Source: Heracleum sosnowskyi (taxonomy: Eukaryota; Streptophyta; Magnoliopsida; Apiales; Apiaceae). From it: 64,000 nt of DNA. The stretch lies in contig CM061236.1 of the NCBI GenBank assembly GCA_030848705.1, forward strand, positions 55,323,481-55,387,480. The letters run 5' to 3'. The position numbers were made by a program, and so were the translations under genes. Below are positions 30,709 through 44,810 of this stretch, piece by piece (position 1 is the first letter of the stretch; each line of letters opens with the position of its first letter). Below the pieces are notes generated by a model. That model was not told the DNA's origin and did not search any database. It saw nothing but the letters and a program-made list of their open reading frames with translations.

Positions 30709-31740
30709 ATGGCGACTACATCGTTTGTTTCTTCTGAGTTAGAGTTTGTCCCTAATAATTATGCAGCACCACTAAATACTGCCAACGCACCAGAGGCGTT
30801 TCATATGATACAAAAATTTCTTGCTCAGTCAGCGATTGGGTGTGCTCTAGTCGAACCAACCGTACTTTCTGGTTCACAAATCAAGGCCTTCTGGGAGACA
30901 GGTATGTATGATGATGGTGGTGAATCAGGTAACCCATCAATAATCTTTGAATGTGAAGAAGCAGAGTATGTAATTACTTCTGGTACCATTCGGGCTGCAA
31001 TGGGGTTTCCTGAGTTTTCTTCCTATACCATTGGAATGGGTGACAATGATTTGCTGCGGATGATGAGCGAGATTGGGTATTCTGGACCCTTGACTAAGAT
31101 TGGACAATTGAAGCGACCGTTCTTGCGGAAGGAGTGGAGCTTCTTCTTTGATTGCATCACAAGAACGTTCGGAAAGAAATGCACCAACTGGGATGCTATT
31201 CCCACGGACAGTCTGCAAATCGGGTATTCTCTGTTATATGATAATCATTTTGATTTTGCACGACTTGTCTTAAATAATTTAGGGGAGAAAATGACAGAGA
31301 ATAGAGGAGTAGTATACTTTTCTAGATTTTGTCAGATTTTATTCTCTTACTGTGTTGAAGGGGTAGAAATAGTTGGTGAATATGTTATCTCTTGTTTTAA
31401 ATTACACAAGAGGATATTCTCTGATCTTATCAACAAAGATGTTAAGAAAGGGGTTGTTGGAGATTTGTTACTGCCTGCATCTGTGCAGCAGTTTGTAAAT
31501 GATCAAGTTAATTCACCAATACAAGCTCCTTCTCAACCAGAACCTCTACAAACAGAGCTTCCTCCATCCACATCTGTCAAACCTAAATCCAGTGGTAGGA
31601 CTAAGCATGTTGGTACTAAACCTGCAAGGTCTGTTAGACCAGCTACTGCAGTGGTGGTGTCCAAGTCTACTGATGAGCCCAAGGGTCATTATAAGAAGAG
31701 GAGAGCCAATAGATCAAAAGCTAATGATGAGGATGATGTT
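30709..31740 (+). pseudogene. B: third ORF, N-terminal part (344 codons)
   Basis: The first in-frame ATG is 30709 (MATTSFVSSELEFVP); the open frame extends upstream only from non-ATG codons. The N-terminal about 230 residues look globular (KAFWETGMYDDGG, PSIIFECEEAEYVITSG, RAAMGFPEFSSY, KRPFLRKEWSFFFDCI), then a Pro/Ser-rich linker and a basic cluster HYKKRRANRSK that could be a nuclear signal. It is cut at 31740 by the X/F insertion and resumes in frame at 48859. SIRE/Maximus elements carry an extra, often 'env-like' ORF in this position. I see no convincing signal peptide or membrane segment here, so an envelope role is unsupported. Confidence 0.8.
31736..31740 (+). repeat. Target-site duplication of X/F composite, left copy
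   Basis: atgtt, repeated at 48854-48858. Confidence 0.93.
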
Positions 31741-33450
31741 TGTTAGGTCCCGAAGTATCGTAGAAGGGGGGGTTGAATACGATACTCACTAATTCATCAA
31801 AAAATTCTTTCGAATCTTTTACGGATAATTGAACTAGTATACTCTCAGTGGGTACGTGTTCAAGTGAAACGAATAGCAATTTGATTTCTTCGGATAGATC
31901 TATGTAGGTTCTCGAAATCAAATCAACCAAGCCAAACACAAGCAATTCGGGGAATATATTGTTTTATAAATATAAACCTCGAAGGGTGCTACAAATTCTA
32001 ATCCGTAGGATTAGCTGCAAATAGTTCAAGCTCACTTAATACAAACACGGATTAGAGTTTAAGGCTGTCTACGAATTTATAAATATTCCAGCTCTTAAAC
32101 TCTTCTCCGGCTATCTCTCTCTGTCAAAACTATGAACTCTAAAATGAACTACTGAAGAAGATGAACTTCTTCTGTCTATTTGTAGACTTTTCAAAACCAA
32201 TCTTCCGATAGATTTTGCTTCGACCAATCAGAATGCAGCAGGTGTCCAATCTACTTTTTAGAATAATTAAAAACTATCGAAGGCTTTGTTTTAAAACAAA
32301 AACCATCGAAAGTTTTGTTTTAAAACAAAAACTATCGAAAGTTTTGTTTTAAAACAAAAACTATCGAAGGAGTATTCACCTGGCCAATTTGAAAAACCAA
32401 AGGGGCTTATTTCGTCCTTTTGTGTAATTCGTCCTGTAGTCTGACAGCTCCTTAAAAATGCTTTTCGACCCGCACAGCTTCTAATATTAATAAATAAATA
32501 ATTAATTTAATCCAGAAAATATATAAATAAATATCTAATAATATGTAGATATTTATAAATATAATTTTCTAATTAAATAAAATATTTAATTATTTATTTA
32601 AATCCTTATAGTCCAAGCTGCGGTCTGTGAGTGTCTGGAACTGGACTCCTTTTGCTTAGCAAACCATATATCAATTCCAACCGGGGTTCCATCTTTCCAA
32701 ATATCTCAACCTGCATTTCTTTCGGGTTTATTATTTTCATAACTTTGGCTCAGTGGGTTCCTGTAGCTGTTTGGACGTATCCTGTTCTGACCTGTTTTCT
32801 CCTATAAATTCCTTAGAACTTTCAGGGAGAACCAAGTCTGACTGTATCAATTTCTTCTGTAGAATAGATATGTAGATCATCCTCGTATGTGTTGACGCCT
32901 CGTGCAACGGTCTGGTTCACAGACGACTAACAGTGATTCAAACCTTCACATCTTCATTTCAATACAATTGACAAGTCGCTGCATTCTTGATTGCTTCAAA
33001 CACTAACTGTCAATAAACACGTGTACCTTCACTGGAATCCTTATTGGTATTCAGACAACGTCTTCATATCTTCTTTTAAACCTTTGTCCTTTACCCTGTA
33101 TTCATTGCTTTCGGATTCCTATGCTTCCTACACTGTCTATGTCACAATCAATGCTAATACACTGAAATCTTCTAGTGGCACTGCATACTGAATCTTCAAT
33201 ACTTTTGAAACCCTGAATGTCTTCAACCCTTATTCTTCACTGAGGCATGAACATGATAATGAACTTCTTTCAGTGACCCTTAACTAGACTTCAGAATTAC
33301 TTCTTGTATCTTGATTCCTTGTATTTGCCCTATCTTCATTTCTTCCTGATTTCTGTGTAGTCGTAGTATTATTTACCTGTCATGTTCTAGTGTTGAGTTA
33401 TCATCGATACATTGAGTTCCTGTACACACTGCCTTGGAATCTCACCAACA
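31741..33450 (-). repeat. LTR of element X (family 3), 1710 bp
   Basis: On the minus strand it starts TGTTGGTGAGATTCC (33450) and ends GGGACCTAACA (31741). The U5 half resembles the family-2 LTRs (shared gtagcaccc.tcgaggtttatatttataaaa and terminal stem), but the U3 half differs and is longer. It includes a tight array (32270-32370) of three units with ttttgttttaaaacaaaaactatcgaa. Because a polypurine tract abuts its U3 end, it is a 3' LTR rather than a solo LTR. Confidence 0.88.
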
Positions 33451-33475
33451 ATCTCCCCCTATTTGATTGTTAAAT
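33451..33475 (-). other. X polypurine tract and a few bases of X internal sequence
   Basis: The minus strand reads caatcaaatagggggagat before the LTR, the same tract as in E and F. Only about ten more bases of X (to 33475) precede F's first base. Confidence 0.8.
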
Positions 33476-34646
33476 TGTAAAGCATAATGTAACATAAGAT
33501 GTAAAAGAGATAACTACAACTCAACAAAGGACAAGACAGACAATAATATTAACAGAAGCACAGGAATCCAGAATCAAAGAAGAAAAGGTAAACTCAAAAA
33601 ATCAAAATACGTTATGTATTCTTGAAGTCCGTAAACAGGTCACAGAAAGAAGTTCATGAAAATGTTCAAGCCTCAGTGACAACAAAAGAAACAAGACTTT
33701 CAAGACGACAGAAGTATGTGAATGATTTAGGGTTCAGTACCACAGGATTCCAATGATGAAGCAACCAGAACGACAAAGGACTTATCAGCAACATTGAATT
33801 GAAGACATAAAAGAAGAATTGATCAAGTGTTATTCATCTGTGAACTAGACCAGTTGCACTAGGTGACGGCACTAAAAAGATCAAGTTGTTTTATCGTCTC
33901 AGAAGAAATTGATACAGTCTAAAACTGAAACACCCTGGAGCTGAATGGATTTTCTAAAAAGTCAAGGACAAGGAAAAGAGTTCGATGGTTTTTCTTTTAA
34001 GAAAACCATCGAAGGTGACATAAAGAAAATCAAAAGAAAAGGATTCGATAGTTTTCTAAATTAGAAAACCATCGAATGAAAAGCATAAAGTAATTGAATA
34101 CTTTAATAAAGTAAGTATTACATTCGATAGTTTTTATTTAAAAACTATCGAATTGAATAATTACTTTATTCATTCGATACTTTTCAAATTAGAAAGTGGG
34201 TGAAAAGTTTGTTTGTCTGACAGGTTGATGAGAATTGGACGGCCAAGATTGTTTTAACAATTAAGGTTCGATAGTTTTCTAAAAACTAAGTCTATAATTA
34301 CACAAAGAGAGGTAGTGTCTTCCTCAGTCGAGGTTAGTTCATAGTAGCAACTACTGAGAGAGAAGTTTGAGCCGGAGAAGATCATAGAAATTTATAGTGC
34401 TCAGAATTCTTTCATTGTATTGATTATGAATAACCTAGAACTCATTGAAGCTAATCTATGGATTAGAAATTGTAGCACCCCTCGAGGTTTATATTTATAA
34501 AAAGATATATTCCCCGAAACTTGGTTTGGTTTGGTGTGTTTGATTTCGTTATAGAACTGAATGAATTATCCGCGAACGAAATTGAATTATTTGTGAGTAT
34601 CGTATTCAACCCCCCCCCCCCTTCTACGATACTTCGGGACCTAACA
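33476..34646 (+). repeat. 5' LTR of F, 1171 bp
   Basis: TGTAAAGCATAATG ... GGGACCTAACA. It carries several ttcgatagttttt/aaaaccatcgaa inverted pairs (33980-34165) and the terminal stem 34596-34633 around a run of C. Confidence 0.93.
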
Positions 34647-34648
34647 AT

Positions 34649-34660
34649 TGGTATCAGAGC
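34649..34660 (+). other. Primer-binding site of F (tRNA-iMet)
   Basis: tggtatcagagc, two bases after the LTR. Confidence 0.93.
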
Positions 34661-34860
34661 TTGTTAATCGATATACAGATTAGATCCGGTGTTTTAGGCC
34701 AATCACTCAAGTTCTCAGAATTTTCGGATTTTTTAATTTTCAAAATTTTCATTTCTTGAAATTTTTGAATTTTAAATAATTTGAATTTTATTCTTGAAAT
34801 ATTTTTATTTTTCAAGAAGTTCGAAATTCTTGGAATTTAAAATATTTCATATCCTAAGCC
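34661..34860 (+). other. F: untranslated leader
   Basis: Very AT-rich (aattttt/ttgaaatt runs), collinear with 21367-21512 of E. No ORF. Confidence 0.7.
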
Positions 34861-36301
34861 AAAGGTTCTCAAAAGATTGTTAGAGAGGAGGTTAGGAATG
34901 GACAAACAAATATCTCAGTAACGTTTATTAATGTTGGAACCTCAGAACAGAATAGAAGAATTACTAGTAGCTGAATCTTAGGAAGCTCAGGTAGATGGAA
35001 GTGACTTGTACACTTTAGAAAACCTTGAGAGACTGGACTACAGATCAGTGTTTCACATGTCAAGGAAGTTTAGTCACATCAGATTCAGAAGGAGTACAAA
35101 AGCTACATCCAAGGATCAGGCCTATTTATTCCGAAGCAAAGACTCTTCAGGATTCAGTTCAAGAGGTAGTTACAAGACTGAGATGGTAACAAAAACAAGA
35201 GTGATAGTTTCAACTATGATAAGAACTATGTAACGAGAAACTATCAGGGTGTGCTACACAATGAAGGAGCCTAACAAACAAAGAAGAATAGGGACTCAGT
35301 TAATGAGCTGAAACAGAAGTGGAATGCTTTGTTGAAGAAGCATCAGCACAAAACTTATGTTGCTTAAGGAAAGAGTTGGGATGGATCAGATGACGAGAAG
35401 ATCATGGATGATCAGATGACGAGAAGATCATGGATATCTTGCTTTCATAGCAATCTCTGAAGATGATTCACCTCACATATCTCAAGTATCTTTTCCTTGA
35501 ACCAATGCAATATTTAATTCTCAATATTCAAAGCATGTACATAGGAGATCTTAGGTATGTGTGTATGAATATTTGTAGAATAAGATTTGCAAGTGAGATA
35601 GAAGCTTTCTTAAGAAACAACTCTTAGTTTTAGGGGTTAAGTTTCTGGCACATAAGACCTTAGTAAAGCTAAGTTTCAGTATCCCCTAGAACAAGATTTG
35701 CTCATTTATTCTGAATTGTTTGTTAAGGGATAATCAGTTTGAAGGATGGAGGAATTACCTTTAGAGTCAGTAGAATTTTTAGAACACCAAGCTGTATCTA
35801 AAACTGACTTAGGTAATAGAGAAAGTTAGATGCCATACAACAACAGAATGGATTAGATAGAATTAGTGATTTAATTGTTAATTCTTTTATTCCATGTGTG
35901 CTTAGAAAATTATTGAATATCTGTAAATCTACTTGCTACCTGTTACACTTGTGTATATTGGTTAAAGTAGAAAGTACTGAATTTTCTAAAATGCAGAACA
36001 TGCCTAATTTGCACATCTCTTATCTGCAATGTCAAAATGCTCAATGTATGCCATTTATTCTTATTAACATGTTTGCTTATTTAAATATTATGAATGCATA
36101 TCTTAGAACTTGCATTAATCATAGAAAAAGCATGTTTAAGAATTACATTAGAGCAACGACTGCAAGGTCAGTCAGAGATAAGAATAAGCATGTATAGGTT
36201 GAAGCTGTTGTTACCACTTTTAAAAGCAAAACCTCTAATCCATCTGGACCCAAGCAAATAAGTTGGGTACCAAGAACTGTCAATCCATTTGTGAGTGCAG
36301 G
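34861..36301 (+). pseudogene. F: gag remnant, capsid region deleted
   Basis: From the leader the sequence jumps to material matching E Gag residues from about 270 (LYTLENLE, then a KFSHIRFRRS stretch), so about 800 bp of the UBN2 capsid region is gone. The first zinc knuckle is destroyed. Later pieces match E (a degenerate end near 36240-36275 similar to GPKQ..WVP). A degenerate acceptor tttgtgagtgcag ends at 36301. The matching donor near 35489 reads caa|gtatct, altered from cag|gtacct. Confidence 0.75.
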
Positions 36302-36671
36302 CAAATCAGGTTAATCGATTTATATGCTTTCTTGGTCTTTACTACTGAAGACATATGATCGAAGAAAGAACTTGCCATCAAATGTGATTGAGAAAGCTGT
36401 TCCGTTAATAATCTTTGGAGATGACAGCAAAGGTTTTCATCACGGGACATGGCTACGTTTGAAATGGAATGTCATCATGTTTACAATAATTGGTATCATT
36501 GATAACAACTAATAATTGGAGTCAAGGATAACAATTAGAAGCAACTCTCTTGCTGAAGATTCAAAGCACAAATCTTTTTATTCAATGAAGGAGCAGTGTT
36601 TTATCCCAAGCAGGAAGGTTGAGAAGCTCTCACCCTTGCATGACAATACAAGGAACTCTTTTCTAAAGATG
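36302..36671 (+). pseudogene. F: protease-region remnant
   Basis: A piece like PLIIFGDDSKGFHHG near 36395-36450 corresponds to E's TFGDDNKGF. The active-site DSG segment is not recognisable. Interrupted by the solo LTR. Confidence 0.6.
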
Positions 36672-36676
36672 GTATT
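36672..36676 (+). repeat. Target-site duplication of solo LTR, left copy
   Basis: gtatt, repeated at 41404-41408. Confidence 0.93.
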
Positions 36677-39600
36677 TGTAACAGCCCCAAATCCGGGGTC
36701 AGGGATTTAGGGTAGTCACGATCCATGTACTCCTTGCCTTACCTGTATTACTCACACCATTCATAATTCACCTGCTCATGACCCCACAACATACGTCTCA
36801 CACACACACACACACAGGTTAGAGTCTCAGAAACGACACAATACAACAACTGCGGAATAAATAATTTTTATTACAATACCCAAATGTCTTTTGAATCTGT
36901 CACTGATACAATTTCTAAGTAATGTTACATTACCAACTTAGTCTTCTGATGCTTACAATCCTCTAATACCATTCATGTATATACATAAGTCGAATACCGA
37001 AAGCTGTAGCCTGATTCGATTGGTTCGTACTACTCTCGGGATCACTGCTAGAAACTGTTTATGAAAACGCCTTACGGGGTATGTGCCGTCCCATTGGCAT
37101 CCTGCTTCGCTGCTATATAATATATATAAAACAATAGCAAGAGTGAGCGATAGCTCAGCAAGGAAATGAAAGTATGGCATAATTCTGCCTTTAATTCAAC
37201 CCAGAAATAAAGCGGGTATAAGACAATAATTTGTCAAAATATCTCGATACTGAAATAATTTCCTTATCGGAATGTATTCCCAAAAACAGTACCATTAATG
37301 TACTTCAAATATCATTTCATAATATTTCTGCAAACTTTGGCTATATTATGAACAAAGTTCTAGTATAAACGATGAGGTTTCAAAGTAAACCAAATATAAC
37401 CTTTCCGAAAAATATCTGCTATATATGCAGAATATCAACATATAACTTAAAAGATGAAGTTATAAGGTGATTCAGTATAAACAACTCCCTTACCATAACT
37501 CATGTTATGTAAGGTATCCACAGAGTCATAACTCATAAATAAAAGATGAAGTTGCATGAATTTATTATCACTTCATTTCCAAACACTTTTCGACCCCCTA
37601 CCAACATGATTGGTTCTTCACCCCAATACATGTTGCAGGAATATCCAAATTGGATGATGAACCAATACTGGAGTTGCTACCGCGTCCGCTGTGCCTAACC
37701 TTACTATGATCAGTAGCAGGTCGCACCGCTCAAATAGTTTTCTACATGTAGATGGAAGTATCACGATGGCCTGACATTGTCTACCGCCTTACTATGACCT
37801 CCCGCCCATTTGGGGCAATATATAAAAGTTGGATGGGCCCACGCAACTTGACCACTTACACCACTCCTAGTTCAGATGGAATCCATGACTCTGAAACGTA
37901 AAGATCGTCCTCCTTTCCCCAAGTGTAACACTTGTTGATACGACTCCACTAAGTAGTTATATCTAGGTTGGAAAGGGAGATTCTCCAATATTTCCCAAGC
38001 TATGCTTGTTAATGGATATCGACTTGTTCCATGAATTTACCCCTCGATCATTGAGGTGGTAACACAACACTAGACTAGCAGCAATTAAATTGCTCCAAGA
38101 AAATATCAGTCCCTTGACAGTTTTGAGTTGAGAGTTCAAAAAGAGTAGTAGTCTCTTAAATCAGGTTTCCCATATTTTTTGATGGTTGAGCGAACATTTA
38201 AATCCTCTTAAGAGACGGATTTAAATGGAAAACATTGTTTTGGGAACCTCTTTGGATTTTTTAAAAATAATCAATGATATTGATTAAATAAGTAAACATT
38301 AGATGAATATTCGAAATAATATTCCTTACGTAAATACTGATTAAATGAATATTCGAAAATACTATTCATTACGTAAATATAGATTAAATGAATATTCAAA
38401 GATAATATTCATTAAATAAATAAACCTCAAATGAATATTCAAAAATAATATTCATTAAATAAATAACTCTTAAATGAATATTCAAAAATAATATTCATTA
38501 AATAAATAACTCTTAAATGAATATTTAAAAGTAATATTCATTAAATAAATAACTCTTAAATGAATATTCAAAAGTAATATTCATTAAATAATAAACAATT
38601 CTCGAATGGATAATAATAATAATATTCTTAAAGTCCATAATCCTCAAATGAATATAAATAAATAATATTCATTAAATACATACTTAACCCTCGAATAAGT
38701 AAGCCTCAAATGAATATTCAGAAGTAATATTCATTAAATAATAAATCTCAAATGAATATTCAAAAGTAATATTCATTAAATAGATAATTAATCCTCGAAT
38801 AACAGTTACCGGATATCTTTGTTATCATTCCGGAACAAAGCGATTTTAAGAAAACATTTTGAAAATGATATTCATCTAAGTAAACAAATTTAATTAGACG
38901 AATAAGGCTTATTTAATCCGTAAATGCTTCCAGAAGTATTTACTAATTAAATGAACACTGGTTTATTGGTGATGTTGCCTTTAGGTTAATTATTGCGAAA
39001 ATCTTTCTAAAAAGCTCTGTCCGGGTTTTCGAAAATATACCTTACAAAATAACCCCGATACGCTGGCTAAGTTATAAACTCAATACATGCTCTACCCTCT
39101 GAGCCTTTCTTATTCCAGTACACAAATACCTACCTTATGATATAAAGTCCCCTTCCACCATACGAAAAGTTTATAAATATATACACCATATAATTCAAGG
39201 CGTAGGATCTTAAAAGCATCACCACCCATCAACAGTATTATAAGGTCATGGGATTTTGGTTATCGCACGAGCATGATTTAATATCATTAACAAGACCAAG
39301 GATATACTGGTTTTGATAAGGAAGCACAATATTGGGAAACTTGCAAATATGGATTGAAACTTATTCAACATATTTCATATATTTCAAAATAAATATACTC
39401 TGAACGATCGAGTATGCATACATAACTTGCATCTAGTATATGCATACTTCAAAATATGGTTTTTAGAAACTTGCCTGATGCTCGAGAAGTGATAGGGGTT
39501 CGCGACGATGCCGGACAATCTAGACAAAGTCAAACGAAAACACACGGTTAATCCCCTCGATAAACCACTTATAACTCAATGCTTAAACACGTAAGCGAAA

Positions 39601-41403
39601 TACAACCAAGGCATTACTTGCTCGCTCTAGCGTCACACTAAGTCCATGTTATTCGTCAAATACTTAAATCATAAGTTTGGTTCGAAATCCATCCTCAAAT
39701 CCAAGTTATACTTAACCATTTGGAACCTTGGTTTCTAAGTCTTGTTTTCAGTGGTTTTCACTTGCGCGACTTCGACTAAAACATTTTTATAAAATCGAAA
39801 ATAATCTTTTTAATCCGAATCTTTTTCGTGAGCCTTCCTAACTGTCTCTAGTATTATTCCTCAAAGATTCACATTTTAATATGGCTCCAAAGTGGTCCAA
39901 ATATAGCCTCAAAGTTGCTGAACAGAGAAGGGTTGTTCCTCCGAACGACGTTTACTAAAACTCACTTTTCTCTTAAACCGTAAATCGTAACGACATGATT
40001 CTTGCGCTCACGTAAACTAGAAACAAAGCTCTACACACTCATGTTCATCACTGAACCAAAAGAGGCAGTTAAGTTTTCGGATTCTATGCAGTTTTAAAGT
40101 TAACGAGAATCGGGCATTACGACGGCTTAAAACTTAACGTTTTCCATTTTCAAAACACACTCAAATCAATACCAAACAATCCCAAACTCACCATCCACCT
40201 TATACACCCTCCACTCAGTCAAATCCTCCATGAATAATCACAACAAAATTCATAACCTATCCTCCAATACTCAACCAACAATTCATCTAATCACTTAATC
40301 ATGAGCTTAACTTTACATAAACATCAAAACCATTTCAAAACTCATATAACAAAAAGGGGCAGAGGTTTTTATACCTTCCTTGAATCCTTAAACACACCAC
40401 AAGAGCTTGTAAGCCTTAAGAGAGTCTTCATCCATGGTTATCATCCTTAAACTTGCAAAAGAAAATCAAGAACAAGTTATGAATTCTCGGAGTTACTATA
40501 CACCGGTTTAAAGAACTGGAAAACTGAAGGTCTTACCTTGCTCAAATGGAAGAAACTCGTGAAATACGAAATGTAGATTATCTCAAGACCTTTCCAACAA
40601 GCTATAGATCGCAATTGTCCACCGAGAAATGAAGGAGATATGAATTTTACAATCCGGCAGTTTTGCTTTGGCCGAAAATGAAGAAAATAAGAATGGTTTT
40701 TGATTTTTTGTTAATTTGCTTGGAAATGCTGATTTTTTGTTAAAGGTGGTGAGTCATTGCATGTCCAGGACACGTGTCGATCAGTGGGGGGTTATGGTGG
40801 CAAAGAAGGGGACACGTGTCAAGCAATGGAGATCAGGGTGGCAAGCAGCTTTACTGGTTCGTTTTCCTTTCACATGGATGATCCAAATGTTGCATTTCTC
40901 GAATTAATCTTGTTACATGTTACTTCCATGTCTATATTTAATCCTGTCATAATTTCAATCCTTAATCCATGATTCGTTCGCTTAATCACTTAATCTCGTT
41001 ATAAAGTATCAGCGGTTTCTAGAACCTTCGTTTCACTGTCTCAGTGGTTTTCGTTCTAAATTCTCAAATCAAATATAATAACATTCCAAAATATTAAATC
41101 CTCAAATCCTTAATTTAATATCTCGTTTCTTGAATATAATAATATATAATTCACTGCCCGGTCAAATACTACACCAAAATAAAATTCGGAATTTCTGAAT
41201 TCCGATCGTCTTTGCATTCACTTATTTACTCCGTAGATCACTAATATGACTTCGGAATATCCACACTACGTCTCGTACATAGGTGGCATGAAAAACTTTG
41301 TTAATCCTCAAAATCACTATTCATCCACCAAATTCACTATTCACTGATGCACTTAATCATAATAAGAAAAGTTTTAATTCTACCAAAAATTCGGGTTATT
41401 ACA
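36677..41403 (-). repeat. Solo LTR of G family, 4727 bp, inverted
   Basis: Plus strand starts TGTAACAGCCCC and ends GGGTTATTACA, the reverse of G's LTR ends, and is flanked by perfect gtatt repeats. There is no internal gypsy sequence on either side, so it is a solo LTR left by LTR-LTR recombination. It includes the inverted AT-rich array (38285-38815) and a CA microsatellite (36799-36816). Short ORFs inside (for example 40716-40972) are not conserved genes. Confidence 0.95.
38285..38815 (-). repeat. AT-rich palindromic array in solo LTR
   Basis: Repeated aatgaatattcaaaagtaatattcattaaataa units, about 10 to 12, inverted relative to the array in G. Confidence 0.85.
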
Positions 41404-41408
41404 GTATT
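41404..41408 (+). repeat. Target-site duplication of solo LTR, right copy
   Basis: gtatt, matching 36672-36676. Confidence 0.93.
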
Positions 41409-43560
41409 GGTGAGAGGACTGCCTCATCTGGGATTCAAGCTAGATGAAATATATGAGGCATGTCATTAAGGGAAGTCAAAGAAACATCACAGAAAAGCTA
41501 TAATGTGATAAGCATTACTGAGCCGCTTCAGATGATACGTATGGAACTCTACGGACTAGTTAATGTCTTATCTACAACAAAGTAAAGATATACTTCAGTG
41601 ATGGTTGATGACTACTCTTAATACAAACTGGTGTTGTTTATTCAATCTGAAGGACAGGACATCACAGATGAGATTAATCACATTTCCATGATCAGTAACA
41701 AATACAGGAAGACCCTGAATTGGCCAATAGAAGCAAACTCTGAATTTCTTTCAGGGGTTTGAAGGAAATTGTTCTACAAGTAAGCATCTTGGCAAGATTG
41801 GCAGCTAAGGCTCTTAAGGATATTTTCCTCGGCTAATCAGTGGAATCTAAAGCCTACGAGGTAAATTTGATTAATCAACAAGAGGTGATTGAAAGTCTGA
41901 ATATGATGTTCAACAACTCCAAGCTCTCAGCTGTTATGTGTGAAATTAATGGTAATGATGATTCAAATCCAAGCAGTGGTAATGGTAGTTTAACTACACA
42001 GCTCAATACTTCAACAGAACCACTCAGCGAGGATGAGGATTCTCAGGAAATCCCAGCAACAGCTTAGGGGGAACAAAAGAAGGATCAATTAGTCAGATCA
42101 ACACCACAATGAAAATCTAGAGGACACTTCAAGAACGTATCTGTCAAGACAAAGGGTTTAGATTCAATATCATTCCTGATGTCTAGTTCTTAGTGATCCT
42201 AGTGGTGGAGTGAAGACTGGAGCTATAGAGTATGAATGATTATTTTCTTGGTTTTCTTTCTGAAGAAGAAACAAAGAAAGGTAAAGAAGCTCTGATGGAT
42301 CCAGATTGGGTGATTGCAAAGCAAAATGAACTCAATCAATCTGAAAGGCAGAAAGTTTGGAAGCTGGTACCCAGGCCTAAGGGAAAATCTGTTATTGGAA
42401 CAAGATGGGTATCCAGAATACTGGATGAAGTTGGCATTGTTATGAGGGACAAGGCCAAACTGGATGCTAGGTTACTATTAGGAAGCAGTATTTAACAAGA
42501 AGCACCAGTGACGAGACTTGAGGATATCAGGATATATCTGTATGGTGAATGTGATCAAGTGCTCTCCTGATTGGTGAGATAGTAGAAGAAGTCAATGTAC
42601 AACAGATCCTGGCATTTGCTGTTGCAGATCAATTGGACGTTGTATAACTTCTCTTCACAAGATCACTACAGATTGGTATGAACCGGTATCAATACTCAAG
42701 CAATCGTCAAAGACATGGTATGACACTCTAACTGAACTTTTACAGAATATGAATTTATTAGAGTTGTCATAAGGCACAAACATAATGTCATATATGTGCA
42801 GTGATATCATGATTATATTATATGTTGGTCTACTAACGAAAACTTGTGCAAGAAATTTGCCAAGTCATTGCAGAGAATGTACAAGATGAGTATGTTGGGA
42901 AAGTTGCAATTCTTTTTGGATTTACTTTGAGCAAGCCAGAAGATTAATTCTTTTAGGAGCACAAGTAAGCCAAAAGAGTGATGGCAATAAAAGTAAGTCA
43001 AGAATCTTTTGAATGTGCACAATTGAGAAGATTCTAGACATGCCAAGACTCCCTACCAACAGCAGCCACTAAAGCTTGATCAGGACAAATCAGGTAAAAG
43101 ACAGAAATGACAAGCTAGAGAGGTATGCGTCTCATTAAGTTATTAGCTGCAAATTGACAACACATATTTTATTCTCAAGTTGCCAATGTGCAAGGTTCCA
43201 AGTGGATTTCAAAAATCTAGTCTTATAGTTATCAACATGATTTTGAGATATCTTAAGGGAATACCAAATCTTAGTATATGGTACCCTAAAGATACTTGTT
43301 AACATGTTTAGCTATTTAGATATAAAATACGCAGGTTGTAAGAAAGACAGGAGAAGCATCTCTGAATGACTGGAGGAGCATCTCTAGAAGCTGTCAACTT
43401 CGTGGAGGAAGATTGATTTCTTGTTATTATTTCAGGAAATAACTTTATCTACAACAACTCTGTGGAACAATCCACGACAATGCACCTTGACAACAGGTAT
43501 CATTTCTTTCGAGAGAATGTCTTCAATTCATAGAGTAACTTGAATCTCATCTGCAAGAAA
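41409..43560 (+). pseudogene. F: integrase, RT and RNase H remnants
   Basis: Pieces collinear with E pol: GLPHLGFKLDEIYEAC (finger region, 41415-41465), SITEPLQMI near 41512, then NYFLGFLSEEE and DPDWVIAKQNELNQSERQKVWKLVPRPKG (RT start, 42232-42400), a degenerate YVDD region near 42800-42850, GNTKS-like RT thumb pieces, and AGCKKDRRS (RNase H, 43335-43360). Large deletions and many stops; no catalytic set survives. Confidence 0.8.
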
Positions 43561-44810
43561 CTTTTGAATAAGTTCACAAGTATAAAATTGTTCATATTTT
43601 AAGGACTTGTGAATTTATTTAACATCCAGTCCTCATCTTAATAATTTAGTGCTAATATCTAACTCATAGATATTTAGTACTAATTTATTATTATTTATTT
43701 AATGAAATTTGAATTATGGAAATTGAAGCAGTTCAATATCTTATTTGCTCCATAATTTAAAATACATAAAATAAATATGCAGCATAATTTATTGGATTTT
43801 AATTGGTTAATATCATTCAATGATATTTAGTCGATTTTATTCTGAGAAAATTGTGAATTTTCTGTTGACAATTGATTTTGGTAAATTTGAAAAGATTTAT
43901 TAGAATTAAAACTTGATAGGAAATAAAACAGTCTAAATTTTAAAACAAGAACAGGTTTTAAAATGAAGACATAACCAAAAAATATCGAATTTAGGAAATT
44001 CGATAGTTTTTCAAGTACATAGATAAATCTATCGAAACAAATTTTCGATAGTTTTTGAAAAGGAAAAAGAAAAACTATTGAAAACATTTCTCGATACTTT
44101 TTGAGGAAAATTTGAAAAAGCATCGAATTGAATTTCATTATTCTTTATCTAAATTCTCGATGGTTTTTGAATTAAAATGAAAATCTATCTAAGAGAATTA
44201 ATTTTTCCTTTATTTTAATTCTCGATAGTTTTTCCACAAAGGATCCCTCGATAGTTTTTCAAGCTTTAAAAGGTAACAAGTTCGATAGTTTTTCAGAAAA
44301 ACTTTTTAAATTCTGATTTTCAAACTCTTCGTTATTTTTCAAAGTTTATCGAAGTAAAGTTGACAGTTTTATCCCCAACTGAAAACCATCGAACATACTA
44401 TTAAAAACATCGAACACTGTAAAGACAATATTGCCCCTGTCAATTCAATAAGTATTTAACAACCCCTTACGTTTTTTTTCTTAATATCAGATCTAAGGGC
44501 TTTTGTTTATACTTACTAGAATACATATAACCAAGAACATCACTGCCTCAAGAACTTGTTTCTAAGAAAACTATTTTCACTATTGTTCTTTAGAAGTTAA
44601 TTGTTTTCAATTGATTTCTTCAGATAATTCTGATTATTTGTGTTACCAAAAGTAGGGTTCTTGATAATAGTGATTCGAAGTTGTGTTTTTTTTTTAAGAA
44701 AAAGGGGTAATTTTGTTTTAAGGGTATTTTGTGTCAAGTTTGATTAATTAGTAATAATTAATTAAATTTAATTGGTTTTAGTTTTGGTTTAAAAGTAACC
44801 AAGACTAATC
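43561..44810 (+). other. F: post-pol spacer with TCGATAGTTTTT motifs
   Basis: AT-rich and non-coding. It holds many ttcgatagttttt copies and partial inverted partners (about 43999, 44045, 44220, 44250, 44280), collinear with 55103-55890 of E. Just upstream of the third ORF. Confidence 0.75.

Noticed and set aside
31741..33450. X taken as a solo LTR
   Set aside because: A polypurine tract directly abuts its U3 end and there is no own target duplication on its inner side, so it is the 3' LTR of a larger element.
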